From Thiomicrorhabdus sp. (lineage in GTDB: Bacteria > Pseudomonadota > Gammaproteobacteria > Thiomicrospirales > Thiomicrospiraceae), in assembly GCF_963662555.1 (NCBI RefSeq), contig NZ_OY759719.1, positions 434,001 through 498,000 on the forward strand: a DNA stretch of 64,000 nt, read 5' to 3'. The notes beneath the pieces are model-generated. The model was not told the origin of the DNA. It saw only the letters and a program-made list of their open reading frames with translations, and did not search any database. This document shows, piece after piece, positions 32,468-45,882 of the stretch. Each line of letters opens with the position of its first letter. Within the stretch, counting starts at the first letter, position 1. The position numbers and the translations under genes are program-made.

Positions 32468-33067
32468 TTATCCTATATGGCCTACATCACCCAATATTTG
32501 ATTAATTTGTTTTAGGTCTGGACGATAACTTTCTGGTGCATCTTGCGGATTCCCTTTACTTAAAGAACCTGAGCAAGTTAAGCGCATAACATTGGGTTGA
32601 TTTTTTGACATTAAGTTCAAGTGTACTAAATCCATTGACTCCACGCGTTCTGGAGTATTATCGGCAAACATAATTTGAGTTATTGAAGGTGCATCAGACT
32701 GTACCTGTGCATAGTCATTCATGGCAACTTGTATTTGTTTAGATTGCTTTTGAGCAATCATCTCTTCATCAATTTGAATTGAAGTAATGTTAAATGTCTC
32801 TGGTTGAATCGTTTGTACCTTATCACTCAGGTTTTTGACCTCTAGTCGACAATGTTGTTGGCTACGGTTAAAACCAGCGCTACCAAGTCGTTGACCATTT
32901 TGTATGTAAGAGCGTGCAGAATTTGGGGCAATAGTAAGGGCTTTATTCAAAACAAAGTGTTGGTTAATATTTAGGTCGTCATATTGTTTCATTGTTAAGC
33001 TAAAACAAGCCGTTAATGACAAAAATATACTAGCGATTACTGCATAAAGTGCATATTGATATTTCAT
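32468..33067 (-). CDS. Putative outer- or inner-membrane lipoprotein
   Basis: 199 residues with a lipoprotein signal: hydrophobic stretch 6-19 and lipobox LTAC, acylated Cys21. No Asp follows the Cys, so sorting to the outer membrane is possible. The mature part is beta-like with a cysteine pair (CRLEVKNL near 77 and RLTCSGS near 170) that may form a disulfide, and holds no known domain. AAGGAG lies 5 nt before the ATG, and a palindrome copy (33082) is 15 bp upstream of the start codon. The family is not recognised. Confidence 0.75.
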   Translation of the reverse strand: MKYQYALYAVIASIFLSLTACFSLTMKQYDDLNINQHFVLNKALTIAPNSARSYIQNGQRLGSAGFNRSQQHCRLEVKNLSDKVQTIQPETFNITSIQIDEEMIAQKQSKQIQVAMNDYAQVQSDAPSITQIMFADNTPERVESMDLVHLNLMSKNQPNVMRLTCSGSLSKGNPQDAPESYRPDLKQINQILGDVGHIG

Positions 33068-33081
33068 GAAGTCTCCTTTTT

Positions 33082-33095
33082 AACCAGGCCTGGTA
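33082..33095. repeat. Iterated palindrome copy, 13/14 match
   Basis: AACCAGGCCTGGTA, just upstream of the lipoprotein ribosome site. Confidence 0.9.
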
Positions 33096-33786
33096 AAATG
33101 TTTTTTGACTAAAAAGTACCTTGAGTACTAAACGAGGATAAGAAAGGTAAGTGATAGCTTTCTTTCACTTTTGTGTAATTTGAATTATACAGGTTAACAA
33201 TGACATTCTTTCTGACTAAATCATTAATATTAATCAGTTCTAGGCGGAGTTGTTAAGTTTATACTACGATATTTCTAGTGACTTGCTAGTTTCATATGTT
33301 ACTGACATTAGTGTGTGCTTGGTCGCCATTGAGAACTCGAGATAGTAGATGAGACTAACCAGTTTTTTAATATAAGTAGCCATTTTTTTATTCACAGCTT
33401 AAAAGTAAGCTTAAGTTTTTTGAGTGCAAAGTACTAAATAGATTTAATCAAAAAATATAAAGGAAAATCCTTCTAATACCTCGCCTTTAACTATCTGCGA
33501 TGATTACATTAAAGCCTCCGTTTGGTGATAAAGATCTATTTTTTAAACCCATAACCAATTTACCAGGCCTGGTAAATTGGTTTTTATGAAGAGTTTTGTG
33601 TTTAAGGGGTATTTGAAGATACGCAAATAATTGATTCATATGCTAAAATATGCGGTTATTTTAATGGTTAAATATCGCAAAACAGAACTAGAACCGCAGC
33701 GGTTTATTTTTGTTTGTTGATGAATATTGTTCAACGCAGTTTAACGGCATATTTCTATTGCCGTTACAGTGTTTTAAAGGTGAGTT
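33096..33786. other. Long intergenic region before mnmG
   Basis: About 690 bp without a credible gene on either strand. It contains one long perfect palindrome (33553-33582) and the AT-rich leader of mnmG. It should include the mnmG and lipoprotein promoters, but I can name none with confidence. Confidence 0.6.
33553..33582. repeat. Iterated palindrome, 30-bp perfect form
   Basis: TACCAGGCCTGGTA at 33561-33574 with eight further perfectly complementary bases on each side (AACCAATT / AATTGGTT), the longest form in the window, followed by TTT. It is intergenic, about 205 bp before mnmG. Confidence 0.95.
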
Positions 33787-35685
33787 ATGAGTTTTGCATA
33801 TTCTACATACGATGTCATTGTTGTTGGCGGCGGTCATGCTGGTACCGAAGCGGCACTTGCGTCAGCTCGTATGGGGCTAAACACCCTTTTATTGACTCAT
33901 AACATTGATACCTTAGGGCAAATGTCATGTAACCCTGCCATTGGTGGTATTGGTAAAGGACACTTGGTTAAAGAGATTGACGCCATGGGCGGTGCAATGG
34001 CGATGGCGATTGATGAGGCGGGGATTCAATTTCGTATCTTAAATGCCTCTAAAGGCCCTGCAGTAAGAGCAACTCGTGCTCAAGCTGACCGTGTACTTTA
34101 TCGCCAAGCAATTCGCATGCGTTTAGAAAACCAAGAAAACCTCACTATATTTCAGCAACCTGTAGAAGACGTTATTTTAGATGGCGAATCAATTAGCGGT
34201 GTTGTTACAAAGATGGGGCTAAAATTCTATTCAAGCCAAGTTGTTTTAACAGCAGGTACTTTTTTGGCAGGCCGCATTCATATTGGTTTACAAAACTATC
34301 AAGGTGGTCGAGCGGGTGATGAACCGGCTAATCGTCTTGCTGAAAAACTCAGAGAATTAAATCTACCTGTTGGACGCTTAAAAACCGGTACGCCACCAAG
34401 AATTGATGCTCGTACCGTGAATTTTGATGCTATGCAAATTCAGCCAGGGGATGACCCTGTCCCGGTCTTTTCATATATGGGCAAAGCCTCAATGCATCCG
34501 CAGCAGTTACCTTGTTACATTACCTACACCAATGCCAGAACCCATGAAGCGATTATGGCATCACTTGATCAATCGCCAATGTATTCTGACCAAGGCGAGA
34601 TTGATAGCGTTGGTCCAAGATATTGCCCGTCTATTGAAGACAAAGTCATGCGTTTTGCGGATAAAGATAAACACCAAGTGTTTATTGAGCCAGAAGGATT
34701 AACAACCAATGAGCTTTATCCAAACGGTATTTCAACCAGTTTACCGTTTGAAACTCAGTTGCAAATCGTGCACTCAATGGCCGGTTTAGAAAATGCCAAA
34801 ATTATGCGTCCAGGTTATGCCATTGAGTACGACTATTTTGACCCGCGTGGTTTGAAACCAACGCTTGAAACTCAAGCGATTAAAGGTCTCTATTTTGCCG
34901 GGCAAATTAATGGCACAACCGGTTATGAAGAAGCTGCAGCTCAAGGGCTTTTGGCTGGTATTAATGCCGCACTTAGAGCACAAGGCAAAGAGTCATGGTA
35001 TCCTCGTCGAGATGAAGCGTATTTAGGGGTATTGGTTGATGATCTCATCACCATGGGAACCAATGAACCTTACCGCATGTTTACCTCAAGAGCTGAATAT
35101 CGCCTAATGTTGCGTGAAGATAACGCTGACCAGCGTTTAACGCCAATTGCTCGTCAATTGGGCTTAGTAGATGATACTCGCTGGAGTGCTTATGAGAATA
35201 AGCTAGAGACTCTCGAAAAAGAAGTACAGAGACTAAAAGAAACTTGGATTTACCCATCACACCCAGAAGCAAAGAAAGCTTCAGAGTTGATGGAGTTACC
35301 TTTAAGTAAAGAGCAGACCTTATTTGATTTACTCAAACGGCCCAATGTGGCTTATGATGCATTAGCAACTTTAGACGCTTTTGGTGAAGGCGTAAAAGAC
35401 GAAGCGGTGGTTGATCAAATTGAGATAGAGGCTAAATACTCCGGTTATATTGACCGTCAAATTCAACAGATAGACAAAATGAAACGCTCAGAGTCAGTTA
35501 AAATTCCAGATGATTTAGATTTAGATAAAATATCTGGCCTATCAAACGAGGTTAAGCAAAAATTGCGTGATCATAAACCTGATAATCTTGGTATGGCAGG
35601 TCGTATTCAAGGAATCACGCCTGCAGCAATTTCAATATTGCTGATTGAAATCAAAAAATTCCGTTCACAAAAGAAGCAGGCCTAG
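33787..35685 (+). CDS. mnmG: tRNA modification enzyme MnmG (GidA)
   Basis: FAD- and NADH-dependent partner of MnmE in tRNA wobble-uridine modification. The 632 residues include the N-terminal FAD Rossmann motif [12 protein letters not shown] (13-23), [22 protein letters not shown] near 50-70, [21 protein letters not shown] near 370 and the helical MnmE-binding C-terminus. AAGG lies 6 nt before the ATG. It heads the mnmG-rsmG-parA-parB-atp set; rsmG follows 6 bp later. Near its stop codon CAGGCCTAG is a decayed palindrome-like string. Confidence 0.98.
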   Translation: MSFAYSTYDVIVVGGGHAGTEAALASARMGLNTLLLTHNIDTLGQMSCNPAIGGIGKGHLVKEIDAMGGAMAMAIDEAGIQFRILNASKGPAVRATRAQADRVLYRQAIRMRLENQENLTIFQQPVEDVILDGESISGVVTKMGLKFYSSQVVLTAGTFLAGRIHIGLQNYQGGRAGDEPANRLAEKLRELNLPVGRLKTGTPPRIDARTVNFDAMQIQPGDDPVPVFSYMGKASMHPQQLPCYITYTNARTHEAIMASLDQSPMYSDQGEIDSVGPRYCPSIEDKVMRFADKDKHQVFIEPEGLTTNELYPNGISTSLPFETQLQIVHSMAGLENAKIMRPGYAIEYDYFDPRGLKPTLETQAIKGLYFAGQINGTTGYEEAAAQGLLAGINAALRAQGKESWYPRRDEAYLGVLVDDLITMGTNEPYRMFTSRAEYRLMLREDNADQRLTPIARQLGLVDDTRWSAYENKLETLEKEVQRLKETWIYPSHPEAKKASELMELPLSKEQTLFDLLKRPNVAYDALATLDAFGEGVKDEAVVDQIEIEAKYSGYIDRQIQQIDKMKRSESVKIPDDLDLDKISGLSNEVKQKLRDHKPDNLGMAGRIQGITPAAISILLIEIKKFRSQKKQA

Positions 35686-35691
35686 TCGAAT

Positions 35692-36345
35692 ATGGATCAT
35701 CTAAAAGATCTTTTAGTCTCAGGTTTGAATTCATTAGAACTTGAGTTAACAGAAACTCAGATTGATAAATTAATGTCCTATTTGACCTTACTACAAAAGT
35801 GGAATAAGGTTTACAACCTAACGGCAATTCGTGACCCAGAAGAGATGCTGATTAAGCATTTATTAGACAGTTTAGCGGTTGTGCCCTATATTCAAGGCGA
35901 ACGTTTAATTGATGTAGGAACTGGCGGAGGTTTACCTGGTATTCCGCTGGCCATTTGTTACCCTGACAAACAGATTGATTTATTAGACAGCAACAGTAAA
36001 AAAACCCGCTTTTTAATTCAAGCTAAGGCAGAGTTGGGTTTAGTCAATACCAAAGTCATTCATAGTCGAGTAGAAGAATATCAGCCAGAACCATTATACG
36101 ATGGCGTGATTTCGAGAGCATTTGCGGCTATGGAAGATATGCTGTTCTGGACACATCATTTAATTCCGGTCGGCGGCATTTGGTGGGCTATGAAAGGTCA
36201 AAAAGAATTTGAAGATTTATCAGCATTGCCAGGCAAATTACCAGGCCTGGTAAAAATAGAAAAAGTGATTGAATTACAGGTTCCAAACCTTCATGCAGAA
36301 CGCATTTTGGTTAAAGGCGTAAAACAATCAGAGTATCAACCTTAA
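35692..36345 (+). CDS. rsmG: 16S rRNA (guanine527-N7)-methyltransferase
   Basis: S-adenosylmethionine-dependent methylation of G527 in 16S rRNA. The 217 residues match the GidB family, with the SAM-binding motif RLIDVGTGGGLPGIPLAI near 75-92, the LLDSNSKKTRFL acidic loop near 100-112 and the NLTAIRDPEEMLIKHLLDSL start. It is 6 bp after mnmG. An exact palindrome copy inside the gene encodes KLPGLVK near residue 184. Confidence 0.97.
   Translation: MDHLKDLLVSGLNSLELELTETQIDKLMSYLTLLQKWNKVYNLTAIRDPEEMLIKHLLDSLAVVPYIQGERLIDVGTGGGLPGIPLAICYPDKQIDLLDSNSKKTRFLIQAKAELGLVNTKVIHSRVEEYQPEPLYDGVISRAFAAMEDMLFWTHHLIPVGGIWWAMKGQKEFEDLSALPGKLPGLVKIEKVIELQVPNLHAERILVKGVKQSEYQP
36239..36252. repeat. Iterated palindrome copy, exact
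   Basis: TACCAGGCCTGGTA inside rsmG, read as L-P-G-L-V. An overlapping near-copy, GCCAGGC, stands just before it. Confidence 0.95.
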
Positions 36346-36403
36346 TTAAATCAGATCTTTACACTTGTAAAGGCATTAAATCATCCACTTAGAGGCAAAT
36401 AGC

Positions 36404-37171
36404 GTGGGAAGAGTCATTGCAATCGCAAACCAAAAAGGCGGCGTAGGTAAAACCACAACCAGTGTTAATTTGGCCGCCGCTCTGGGACGTTTGGGCAAAA
36501 ATGTTTTGTTGGTAGATTTAGATCCACAAGGAAATGCCACGGTTGCCATTGGGGTAGATAAAGAACAACTTAATGCCTCTGTGTTTGAAGTGCTTGTAGG
36601 TGAAATGAAGGCAAAGGCAGCGATTGTGCATGTTGAACAAGCCAATATTGATTTAATGCCTGCAAATGGCGATTTAACTGCCGCTGAAGTCACGCTACTT
36701 GAAGAGGATATGGGGCCAAAACGCATGCGTAAGGCTATAAAGAAAGTGCGTGAAAATTACGACGTTATTATTATTGATTGCCCACCAACCCTCAATATGT
36801 TGACATTAAACGCATTAACAGCAGCTGATGGTATTGTGGTACCAGTACAATGTGAATTTTTTGCATTAGAAGGGCTATCGGCTCTTATGGATACCATTGA
36901 TACTGTGCAGAGCCAATTAAATGCCACCTTGCATATTGATGGCTTGTTAAGAACAATGCATGATCGCCGTAATAATTTGGCAAATGATGTCTCAAACGAG
37001 CTTGTAGCTCACTTTGGTATGAAAGTGTTGCAAACCATTATTCCGCGTAATGTGCGTCTAGCAGAAGCACCAAGTTACGGAGAGTCAATACTTGATTATG
37101 ATGCTACGTCAAATGGTGCAATTGCTTATTTGGCTCTTGCCAATGAATTAATTCGTAAAACCCAGATATAA
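36404..37171 (+). CDS. parA: Chromosome-partition ATPase ParA (Soj)
   Basis: Walker-type ATPase that with ParB moves the origin region. The 255 residues start at a GTG (GAGG 8 nt upstream). The deviant Walker A KGGVGKTT is at 11-18, DLDPQGNAT near 38-46 and IIIDCPPTLNMLTLNAL near 120-136. parB follows 18 bp later, and the gene order after rsmG is the one usual for the class. The pair lies about 25 kb from the dnaA boxes. Confidence 0.97.
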   Translation: MGRVIAIANQKGGVGKTTTSVNLAAALGRLGKNVLLVDLDPQGNATVAIGVDKEQLNASVFEVLVGEMKAKAAIVHVEQANIDLMPANGDLTAAEVTLLEEDMGPKRMRKAIKKVRENYDVIIIDCPPTLNMLTLNALTAADGIVVPVQCEFFALEGLSALMDTIDTVQSQLNATLHIDGLLRTMHDRRNNLANDVSNELVAHFGMKVLQTIIPRNVRLAEAPSYGESILDYDATSNGAIAYLALANELIRKTQI

Positions 37172-37189
37172 CGAGAAAGGTAGAGTTTC

Positions 37190-38059
37190 GTGGTAAAAAA
37201 ACGTTCAGGAATGGGAAACCGTGGCATCCATGCCATGCTTGGTGCAAAACAGAAATCTGATAATAGCAGTGCTGATTTACGTATTGAGAAACTACCAGTA
37301 GACCAGCTTCAGCCAGGGCAATATCAGCCAAGACAGCAATTTGAAGCCGTTGCTTTAAAAGAGTTAGCAGAATCAATTAAAGTACAAGGTGTTGTTCAAC
37401 CCATTATTGTTCGCCCTGTAGGAACAGATAAATATGAAATTATCGCAGGTGAACGTCGCTGGAGAGCATCGAAATTAGCCGGTTTAGATAAGGTTCCTGT
37501 CGTTATTCGTCAGGCAGACAGCCAAGCAACTTTGGCAATGGCTCTGATTGAAAATATACAGCGTGAAGACTTAAACCCGATTGAAACAGCAATAGGTTTA
37601 AAACGTTTATTAAAAGAGTTTGATTTAACACAGCAAGCGGTCGCTGACGCCGTGGGTCGATCACGTGCAGCCGTTTCAAATTTACTGCGTTTATTAAAAT
37701 TGCCAAAAAATATTCAAGCTGCTTTGCATGATGGCTTAATTAGTATGGGTCATGCCCGTGCAATTATTAGTCTGCCAGAGGATGTTCAAAAGACATTAGC
37801 GGATAAGGCCATCGAAAAAGGATGGTCAGTAAGAGAGATGGAAGAAGCCGCTCAACAAGTGCTTGTGCCTAAAAAGTTGATTACAGAAGCTAAGAAAAAA
37901 GCCATTCCAAACATTGAAGTTGTGATGCAATCACAGAATACATTAACTGAAAAGCTACAAGCTAATGTAAAGATTAACCATAAAGAAAATGGTCGCGGCA
38001 AAATTGAAATTAGTTATAACGATTTAGAAGAACTTAACCGTCTTATGAATTTATTTTGA
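37190..38059 (+). CDS. parB: Chromosome-partition protein ParB (Spo0J)
   Basis: CTP-dependent DNA clamp that loads at parS and recruits ParA. Starts at a GTG. The 289 residues contain the CTP-binding motif AGERRWRASKLAG near 85-97, ENIQREDLNP near 122, the helix-turn-helix LTQQAVADAVGRSRAAVSNLLRLLKLP near 145-170 and the C-terminal dimerisation part ending in RLMNLF. No canonical parS (TGTTTCACGTGAAACA) was found by eye in this window. Confidence 0.97.
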   Translation: MVKKRSGMGNRGIHAMLGAKQKSDNSSADLRIEKLPVDQLQPGQYQPRQQFEAVALKELAESIKVQGVVQPIIVRPVGTDKYEIIAGERRWRASKLAGLDKVPVVIRQADSQATLAMALIENIQREDLNPIETAIGLKRLLKEFDLTQQAVADAVGRSRAAVSNLLRLLKLPKNIQAALHDGLISMGHARAIISLPEDVQKTLADKAIEKGWSVREMEEAAQQVLVPKKLITEAKKKAIPNIEVVMQSQNTLTEKLQANVKINHKENGRGKIEISYNDLEELNRLMNLF

Positions 38060-38319
38060 TTATTTAAACAAAATAAATAGATTTAAATCATATAAATAAA
38101 ATTTATTAACTTTTTTTAATTACGTTATTAACCTTAGTCATATTGTGTTCATACTTTTTTAAATCACACTATGTAGTAAGTCAAATTAATAATGGCATAA
38201 AAAAAATAAAATATCAGCTATATAAGCTAGCTTTTAGCCGCATAAAACATTATCATGAGCGCCCATTTAGGTTGAACTTGATTCAACGAAAAAGTATCAT
38301 TAATAGAGTTTGCCAAGAG

Positions 38320-38593
38320 ATGAGTGAATTGCAGCAAGATAAAGAAAAACAAAAGAAAGCTGCAGATCCGTCACCAGCAGCAAATTATTTGTTGCTGAGT
38401 GCGGGTTCGATATTTACATCGATGCTAATTGCCGGTTTTTTAGTTGGCTACGCAATGGACCAAGTTTTTGAAACAACACCTATTTTTATGTTGAGTTGTG
38501 CTGTTTTGGGATTTATTGGTGGTATGCAAAAAGTACACAGATTAACAAGTAGGCTTGATAACGTTAAGCCTGTAGATCAAGAGAAGCAAGATA

Positions 38594-38607
<14 letters not shown>
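38320..38607 (+). CDS. AtpZ/AtpI-like subunit (F-ATPase accessory)
   Basis: Two-helix membrane protein at the head of the ATP synthase operon. From the ATG at 38320 it is 95 residues; the reading frame stays open upstream to 38143, but that part is basic and has no ribosome site, so it is probably leader. The two segments (about 28-48 and 56-72) with FLVGYAMDQVF and AVLGFIGGMQKVHRL are typical of the AtpZ/AtpQ-type protein, thought to be an assembly or ion-transport helper. It overlaps the next gene by 14 bp. Confidence 0.75.
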
Positions 38608-39816
<1,209 letters not shown>

Positions 39817-39848
39817 CCGCCCAGTAACAATGAAAGGAATAGGCGGCT

Positions 39849-39880
39849 CATTTTAAAACTATTTAATAGTTTTATAGTGA
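39849..39880 (+). other. Hairpin between atpB and atpE
   Basis: AAAACTAT / ATAGTTTT with a 3-nt loop, extended by further pairs on both sides. The 165-bp gap before atpE is the longest in the operon, and the hairpin might stabilise the atpE message, since subunit c is needed in excess. This is inference. Confidence 0.5.
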
Positions 39881-39981
39881 GTCACCATAAGGGTCTAAGC
39901 GCACCTACTAAGTGTTTTGAATACTGAGTAAAAAGCTTTTTTAACTTTTAATTTTTTTAACTTTAACTTTGGAGAAAATCG

Positions 39982-40272
39982 ATGGAAGTAACTGCTACTA
40001 TGATTGCTGATATCTATTCTGCAACTGCAATTGGTGTAGGTGTAATTTTGGCTGCGGCTGGTTTAGGTTCGGCTATTGGTTGGGGTCTTATCTGTTCTAA
40101 GACTCTTGAAGGGATTGCACGTCAGCCTGAAATGCGTCCAGCATTAATGACTAACATGTTCATTTTCGCTGGTTTGATGGAATCTTTCCCGTTCATCATC
40201 CTAGCATTTGCAATGTGGTTCCTATTCGCTAACCCATTCGTTGGTGCAATGCAAGCTGCTATTGGTGCTTAA
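39982..40272 (+). CDS. atpE: ATP synthase F0 subunit c
   Basis: Forms the proton-carrying c-ring. The 96 residues include two long helices joined by the polar loop ARQPEMRP. The ion-binding acid is Glu67 in GLMESFPF, an arrangement of H+-type rings; the residues that would suit Na+ are not evident. A GGAG lies 7-8 nt before the ATG, stronger than that of its neighbours, in line with higher translation. Confidence 0.97.
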   Translation: MEVTATMIADIYSATAIGVGVILAAAGLGSAIGWGLICSKTLEGIARQPEMRPALMTNMFIFAGLMESFPFIILAFAMWFLFANPFVGAMQAAIGA

Positions 40273-40331
40273 ACCATAGCGTTTTAACTGTACTACTTAT
40301 TTAATTAATAACGAATGGCGAGGTAACCACT

Positions 40332-40802
40332 GTGAGTATTAACGCAACGCTTCTCATCCAGATTATCGCATTTATTGCGCTGATTTGGTTTGTGAACAAG
40401 GTGCTGTGGGGGCCGCTTTCGAAGTTAATGGAAGAACGTCAGAAGAGAATTGCTGACGGTCTTTCTGCCGCTGAGAAAGGTAAGCATGAACTTGAGTTAG
40501 CTGAACAAAAGGCTAAAGAAGTCTTAAAAGAAGCTAAAGCTCAAGCTCAAAATGTACTAAGTCAAGCTGAAAAGCGTGGTTCTGAAATCGTAGAAGATGC
40601 GAAAGTAAAAGCTACAGAAGAAGCTGACCGTATTAAAGCTTCCGCCCAAGCAGAAATAGAGCAAGAAGTTAGTCGTGCGAGAGAAGATCTTCGTAAAGAA
40701 GTTGCATCAATTGCAATTTCTGGTGCTGAGAAAATTCTAGCAAAAGAAGTTGATGCTGCTGCGCATAACGACATGCTTGAAGCCTTAGTAAAACAAATCT
40801 AA
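40332..40802 (+). CDS. atpF: ATP synthase F0 subunit b
   Basis: Peripheral stalk subunit. Begins at a GTG with GAGG 8 nt upstream and has 156 residues. A single N-terminal helix ([23 protein letters not shown], about 7-27) is followed by a long, charged coiled coil rich in Glu, Lys and Ala. Only one b gene is present, the usual H+-type arrangement of Gammaproteobacteria. Confidence 0.97.
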   Translation: MSINATLLIQIIAFIALIWFVNKVLWGPLSKLMEERQKRIADGLSAAEKGKHELELAEQKAKEVLKEAKAQAQNVLSQAEKRGSEIVEDAKVKATEEADRIKASAQAEIEQEVSRAREDLRKEVASIAISGAEKILAKEVDAAAHNDMLEALVKQI

Positions 40803-40812
40803 GGATAACTCT

Positions 40813-41349
40813 ATGGCAGAATTAATGACAATTGCAAGACCTTACGCTGAAGCAGTATTTGCTCTAAGTTTAGAAGAGCAAAATATGGCTAGCTGGTCCG
40901 AGCAACTTGCAAACCTAGCAATCATTACTAAAGATGATGCTATGGCTGCAATGTTGAATAACCCTGAATTTTCTGAAGAGAATGTAATCTCTATTTATGA
41001 AGGTGTTATGGGAGACAGCTTGTCTAAAGAAGGTAAAAACCTTCTTGCGGCTATGGCTGAATTTAAACGTTTGAACGCACTTCCTGATGTTGCTGAAGCT
41101 TTTGAAGCTTTAAAAGCAACTGAAGAAAAACGTGTACGTGCAACGGTTATTTCAGCTAGAAAAGCGACTGTCGAGCAGAAGAAAAAATTAAGTGCTGCTT
41201 TAAATGCTAAGTTTGATGCTGAAGTAGAAATTAACTATGAAGTTGATGAGACACTAATAGCAGGAATTAAAATTATTGTGGGTGACTGGGCTATTGATGG
41301 TTCAGCTTTATCACAACTAAACAAACTTGGCGCAGCAATCGCCCAATAA
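40813..41349 (+). CDS. atpH: ATP synthase F1 subunit delta
   Basis: Connects the peripheral stalk with the F1 head. The 178 residues open ARPYAEAVFALSLEEQ and have the C-terminal signature VDETLIAGIKIIVGDWAIDGSALSQLNKL, both normal for the family. AAGGA lies just before the ATG. It is 10 bp from atpF and 15 bp from atpA. Confidence 0.97.
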   Translation: MAELMTIARPYAEAVFALSLEEQNMASWSEQLANLAIITKDDAMAAMLNNPEFSEENVISIYEGVMGDSLSKEGKNLLAAMAEFKRLNALPDVAEAFEALKATEEKRVRATVISARKATVEQKKKLSAALNAKFDAEVEINYEVDETLIAGIKIIVGDWAIDGSALSQLNKLGAAIAQ

Positions 41350-41364
41350 TGGAGAGGAACAAAC

Positions 41365-42906
41365 ATGCAATTGAATGCCTCTGAAATCAGCAGCCTGATC
41401 AAAGACCGTATTAAAGGTTTTGACGGTTCAGCTGAGTCTGGCAGTGAAGGTACTGTTGTTAGCATCGCTGACGGCATTGTACTTGTTCACGGTGTATCAG
41501 ATGTGATGTATGGTGAGATGGTTCAATTCGACGAGAACACTTTTGGTATGGCGCTTAACTTAGAGCGCGATTCTGTTGGTGTTGTTGTACTTGGAGAATA
41601 TAGCCATATCTCTGAAGGTGACAAAGTTACCTGTACTGGTCGCATCTTAGAAGTACCAGTTGGTCCAGAAATGAACGGTCGTGTTGTAGACGCATTAGGT
41701 CGTCCAATCGATGGTAAAGGTCCAATTGATACTAAGGTGACTTCACCTATCGAGCGTATCGCTCCTGGTGTAATTGACCGTCAATCAGTTGATCAGCCAA
41801 TGATGACTGGTATTAAATCAATCGATTCTATGATTCCAGTAGGACGTGGACAGCGTGAGTTAATCATCGGTGACCGTCAAACTGGTAAGACTGCAATCGC
41901 TATCGATGCAATCATTTCACAAAAGAATACTGGTGTGAAATGTGTATACGTTGCGATGGGTCAAAAAGCTTCTACTGTTAACAACGTAGCACGCAAATTA
42001 GAAGAATACGGTGCAATGGAGAACACAGTAATCGTAGCGGCTAACGCTTCTGATCCTGCGGCTCTTCAATACATGGCAGCTTATGCTGGTTGTGCGATGG
42101 GTGAGTACTATCGTGACCGTGGTGAAGATGCGTTAATCATCTATGATGATTTAACAAAGCAAGCCCAAGCATACCGTCAAGTATCACTACTACTTCGTCG
42201 TCCTCCTGGTCGTGAAGCATTCCCTGGTGACGTTTTCTATCTACATTCACGTTTACTTGAGCGTGCTGCTCGTGTATCAGCTGACTATGTTGAAAAATTC
42301 ACTAACGGTGAAGTAAAAGGTAAGACTGGTTCTTTGACTGCTCTTCCTATTATTGAAACACAAGCGGGTGACGTATCTGCATTCGTACCTACTAACGTTA
42401 TCTCGATTACTGATGGTCAGATTTTCCTTGAAACAGGTTTATTCTCTCAAGGTATCCGTCCTGCGGTTAACGCTGGTCTTTCTGTATCACGTGTTGGTGG
42501 TGCTGCTCAGACTAAAGCAATCAAGAAACTTGGTGGTGGTATTCGTCTTGACTTAGCACAATACCGTGAATTAGCGGCATTTGCTCAGTTTGCATCAGAT
42601 TTAGATGCAGCGACTAAAGCACAGTTAGAGCGTGGTAAACGTGTAACTGAACTTATGAAGCAGAAGCAGTTCTTCCCACTTACTATTGCAGAAATGGCAG
42701 TGTCTTTGTATGCAGCTAACGAAGGTTACTTAGATGACGTAGAAGTCAACAAAGTATTAGACTTTGAAGCAGCATTACATGCATACCTTAACTCTGAACA
42801 CGCTTCAGTTGCTGATGCGATCAATGCTAAAGGCGGATGGGACGATGAAATCGTTGCAGGCGTTAAAGCATGTATCGAATCTTTCAAAGCAAACGGCGTT
42901 TACTAA
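41365..42906 (+). CDS. atpA: ATP synthase F1 subunit alpha
   Basis: Non-catalytic nucleotide-binding subunit, 513 residues as in E. coli. The P-loop GDRQTGKT is at 169-176. Other marks are [27 protein letters not shown] near 266-292 and [33 protein letters not shown] near 370-400. A strong GGAGAGGA site precedes the ATG. It shows the codon bias of a highly expressed gene. Confidence 0.98.
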   Translation: MQLNASEISSLIKDRIKGFDGSAESGSEGTVVSIADGIVLVHGVSDVMYGEMVQFDENTFGMALNLERDSVGVVVLGEYSHISEGDKVTCTGRILEVPVGPEMNGRVVDALGRPIDGKGPIDTKVTSPIERIAPGVIDRQSVDQPMMTGIKSIDSMIPVGRGQRELIIGDRQTGKTAIAIDAIISQKNTGVKCVYVAMGQKASTVNNVARKLEEYGAMENTVIVAANASDPAALQYMAAYAGCAMGEYYRDRGEDALIIYDDLTKQAQAYRQVSLLLRRPPGREAFPGDVFYLHSRLLERAARVSADYVEKFTNGEVKGKTGSLTALPIIETQAGDVSAFVPTNVISITDGQIFLETGLFSQGIRPAVNAGLSVSRVGGAAQTKAIKKLGGGIRLDLAQYRELAAFAQFASDLDAATKAQLERGKRVTELMKQKQFFPLTIAEMAVSLYAANEGYLDDVEVNKVLDFEAALHAYLNSEHASVADAINAKGGWDDEIVAGVKACIESFKANGVY

Positions 42907-42921
42907 GATAAGGGGTAGGCC

Positions 42922-45196
<2,275 letters not shown>

Positions 45197-45202
45197 TTAA
45201 TT

Positions 45203-45637
45203 ATGGCAGTCTCAATGCAAGTAGATATTGTAAGTGCAGAAGGTGAAATTTTCTCAGGTAAAGCTGAGATGCTTTATGCACAGGCTGCCGATGGTGAGGT
45301 AGGTGTTATGCCTCACCATACCCAGTTTCTAAGCTCTTTGAAGCCTGGAACAGTGCGTGTTGTAAGCGGCGATGAAGAAGATCACTTCTACATCAGCGGT
45401 GGTATCATCGAAATCCAGCCAAGTGTTGTAACCGTTCTTGCGGATACTGCAATTCGTGCTGCTGATTTAGATGAAGCTGAAGCTACAGCAGCTAAACAGC
45501 GTGCTGAAGAAGCAATGACCAATGCTAAATCTGAGACCGACATTGCTCGTGCTCAAGTAGAATTAGCAGAAGCTGTTGCTCAAATACAAGCTATCTCGAA
45601 ACTTCGTGATCGTTTGCATAAAACTGGGTTGGCTTAA
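45203..45637 (+). CDS. atpC: ATP synthase F1 subunit epsilon
   Basis: Regulatory and coupling subunit, 144 residues. The N-terminal beta sandwich contains GEVGVMPHHTQFLSSLKPG and FYISGGIIEIQPSVVTVLADTAIRAADLDEAEA; two C-terminal helices follow. It is the last atp gene, 6 bp after atpD, and ends at a strong terminator 15 bp later. Confidence 0.97.
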   Translation: MAVSMQVDIVSAEGEIFSGKAEMLYAQAADGEVGVMPHHTQFLSSLKPGTVRVVSGDEEDHFYISGGIIEIQPSVVTVLADTAIRAADLDEAEATAAKQRAEEAMTNAKSETDIARAQVELAEAVAQIQAISKLRDRLHKTGLA

Positions 45638-45650
45638 TTCTTACCCTACT

Positions 45651-45680
45651 AAAAAGCGGCTTTTAAGCCGCTTTTTTTTT
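45651..45680 (+). terminator. ATP synthase operon terminator
   Basis: Stem AAAAAGCGGCTT / AAGCCGCTTTTT, followed by a run of nine or more T. Confidence 0.93.
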
Positions 45681-45689
45681 CTTTGTTGA

Positions 45690-45800
45690 TTGGTTGTACT
45701 GCCTGCGGGCAATCTCTTTGTCAACGACGTGTCGTGTAGGACAACTACACTCACTTACGTTTCCTTGACCTTGCACCACAATCAATACGACTAATCTAAC
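45690..45800. repeat. ERIC-like intergenic imperfect palindrome (copy 2)
   Basis: Between the atp terminator and glmU. The central hairpin GTGTAG-GACAA-CTACAC is bounded by partly complementary arms. It matches the element at 7945-8130 (reverse strand) around the hairpin but is diverged. The ends are approximate. Confidence 0.5.
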
Positions 45801-45882
45801 AAAGTATCTTCATACTTCTCTTTAAGAATGATTATGTAAACTACCTTTTATATAATCGTTTTTATTTCTAAGGAATAAGGCT

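Noticed and set aside
38143..38319. A longer N-terminus for the AtpZ-like gene starting at 38143.
   Set aside because: The added 59 residues are basic with no ribosome site and no family match; the ATG at 38320 is preferred.
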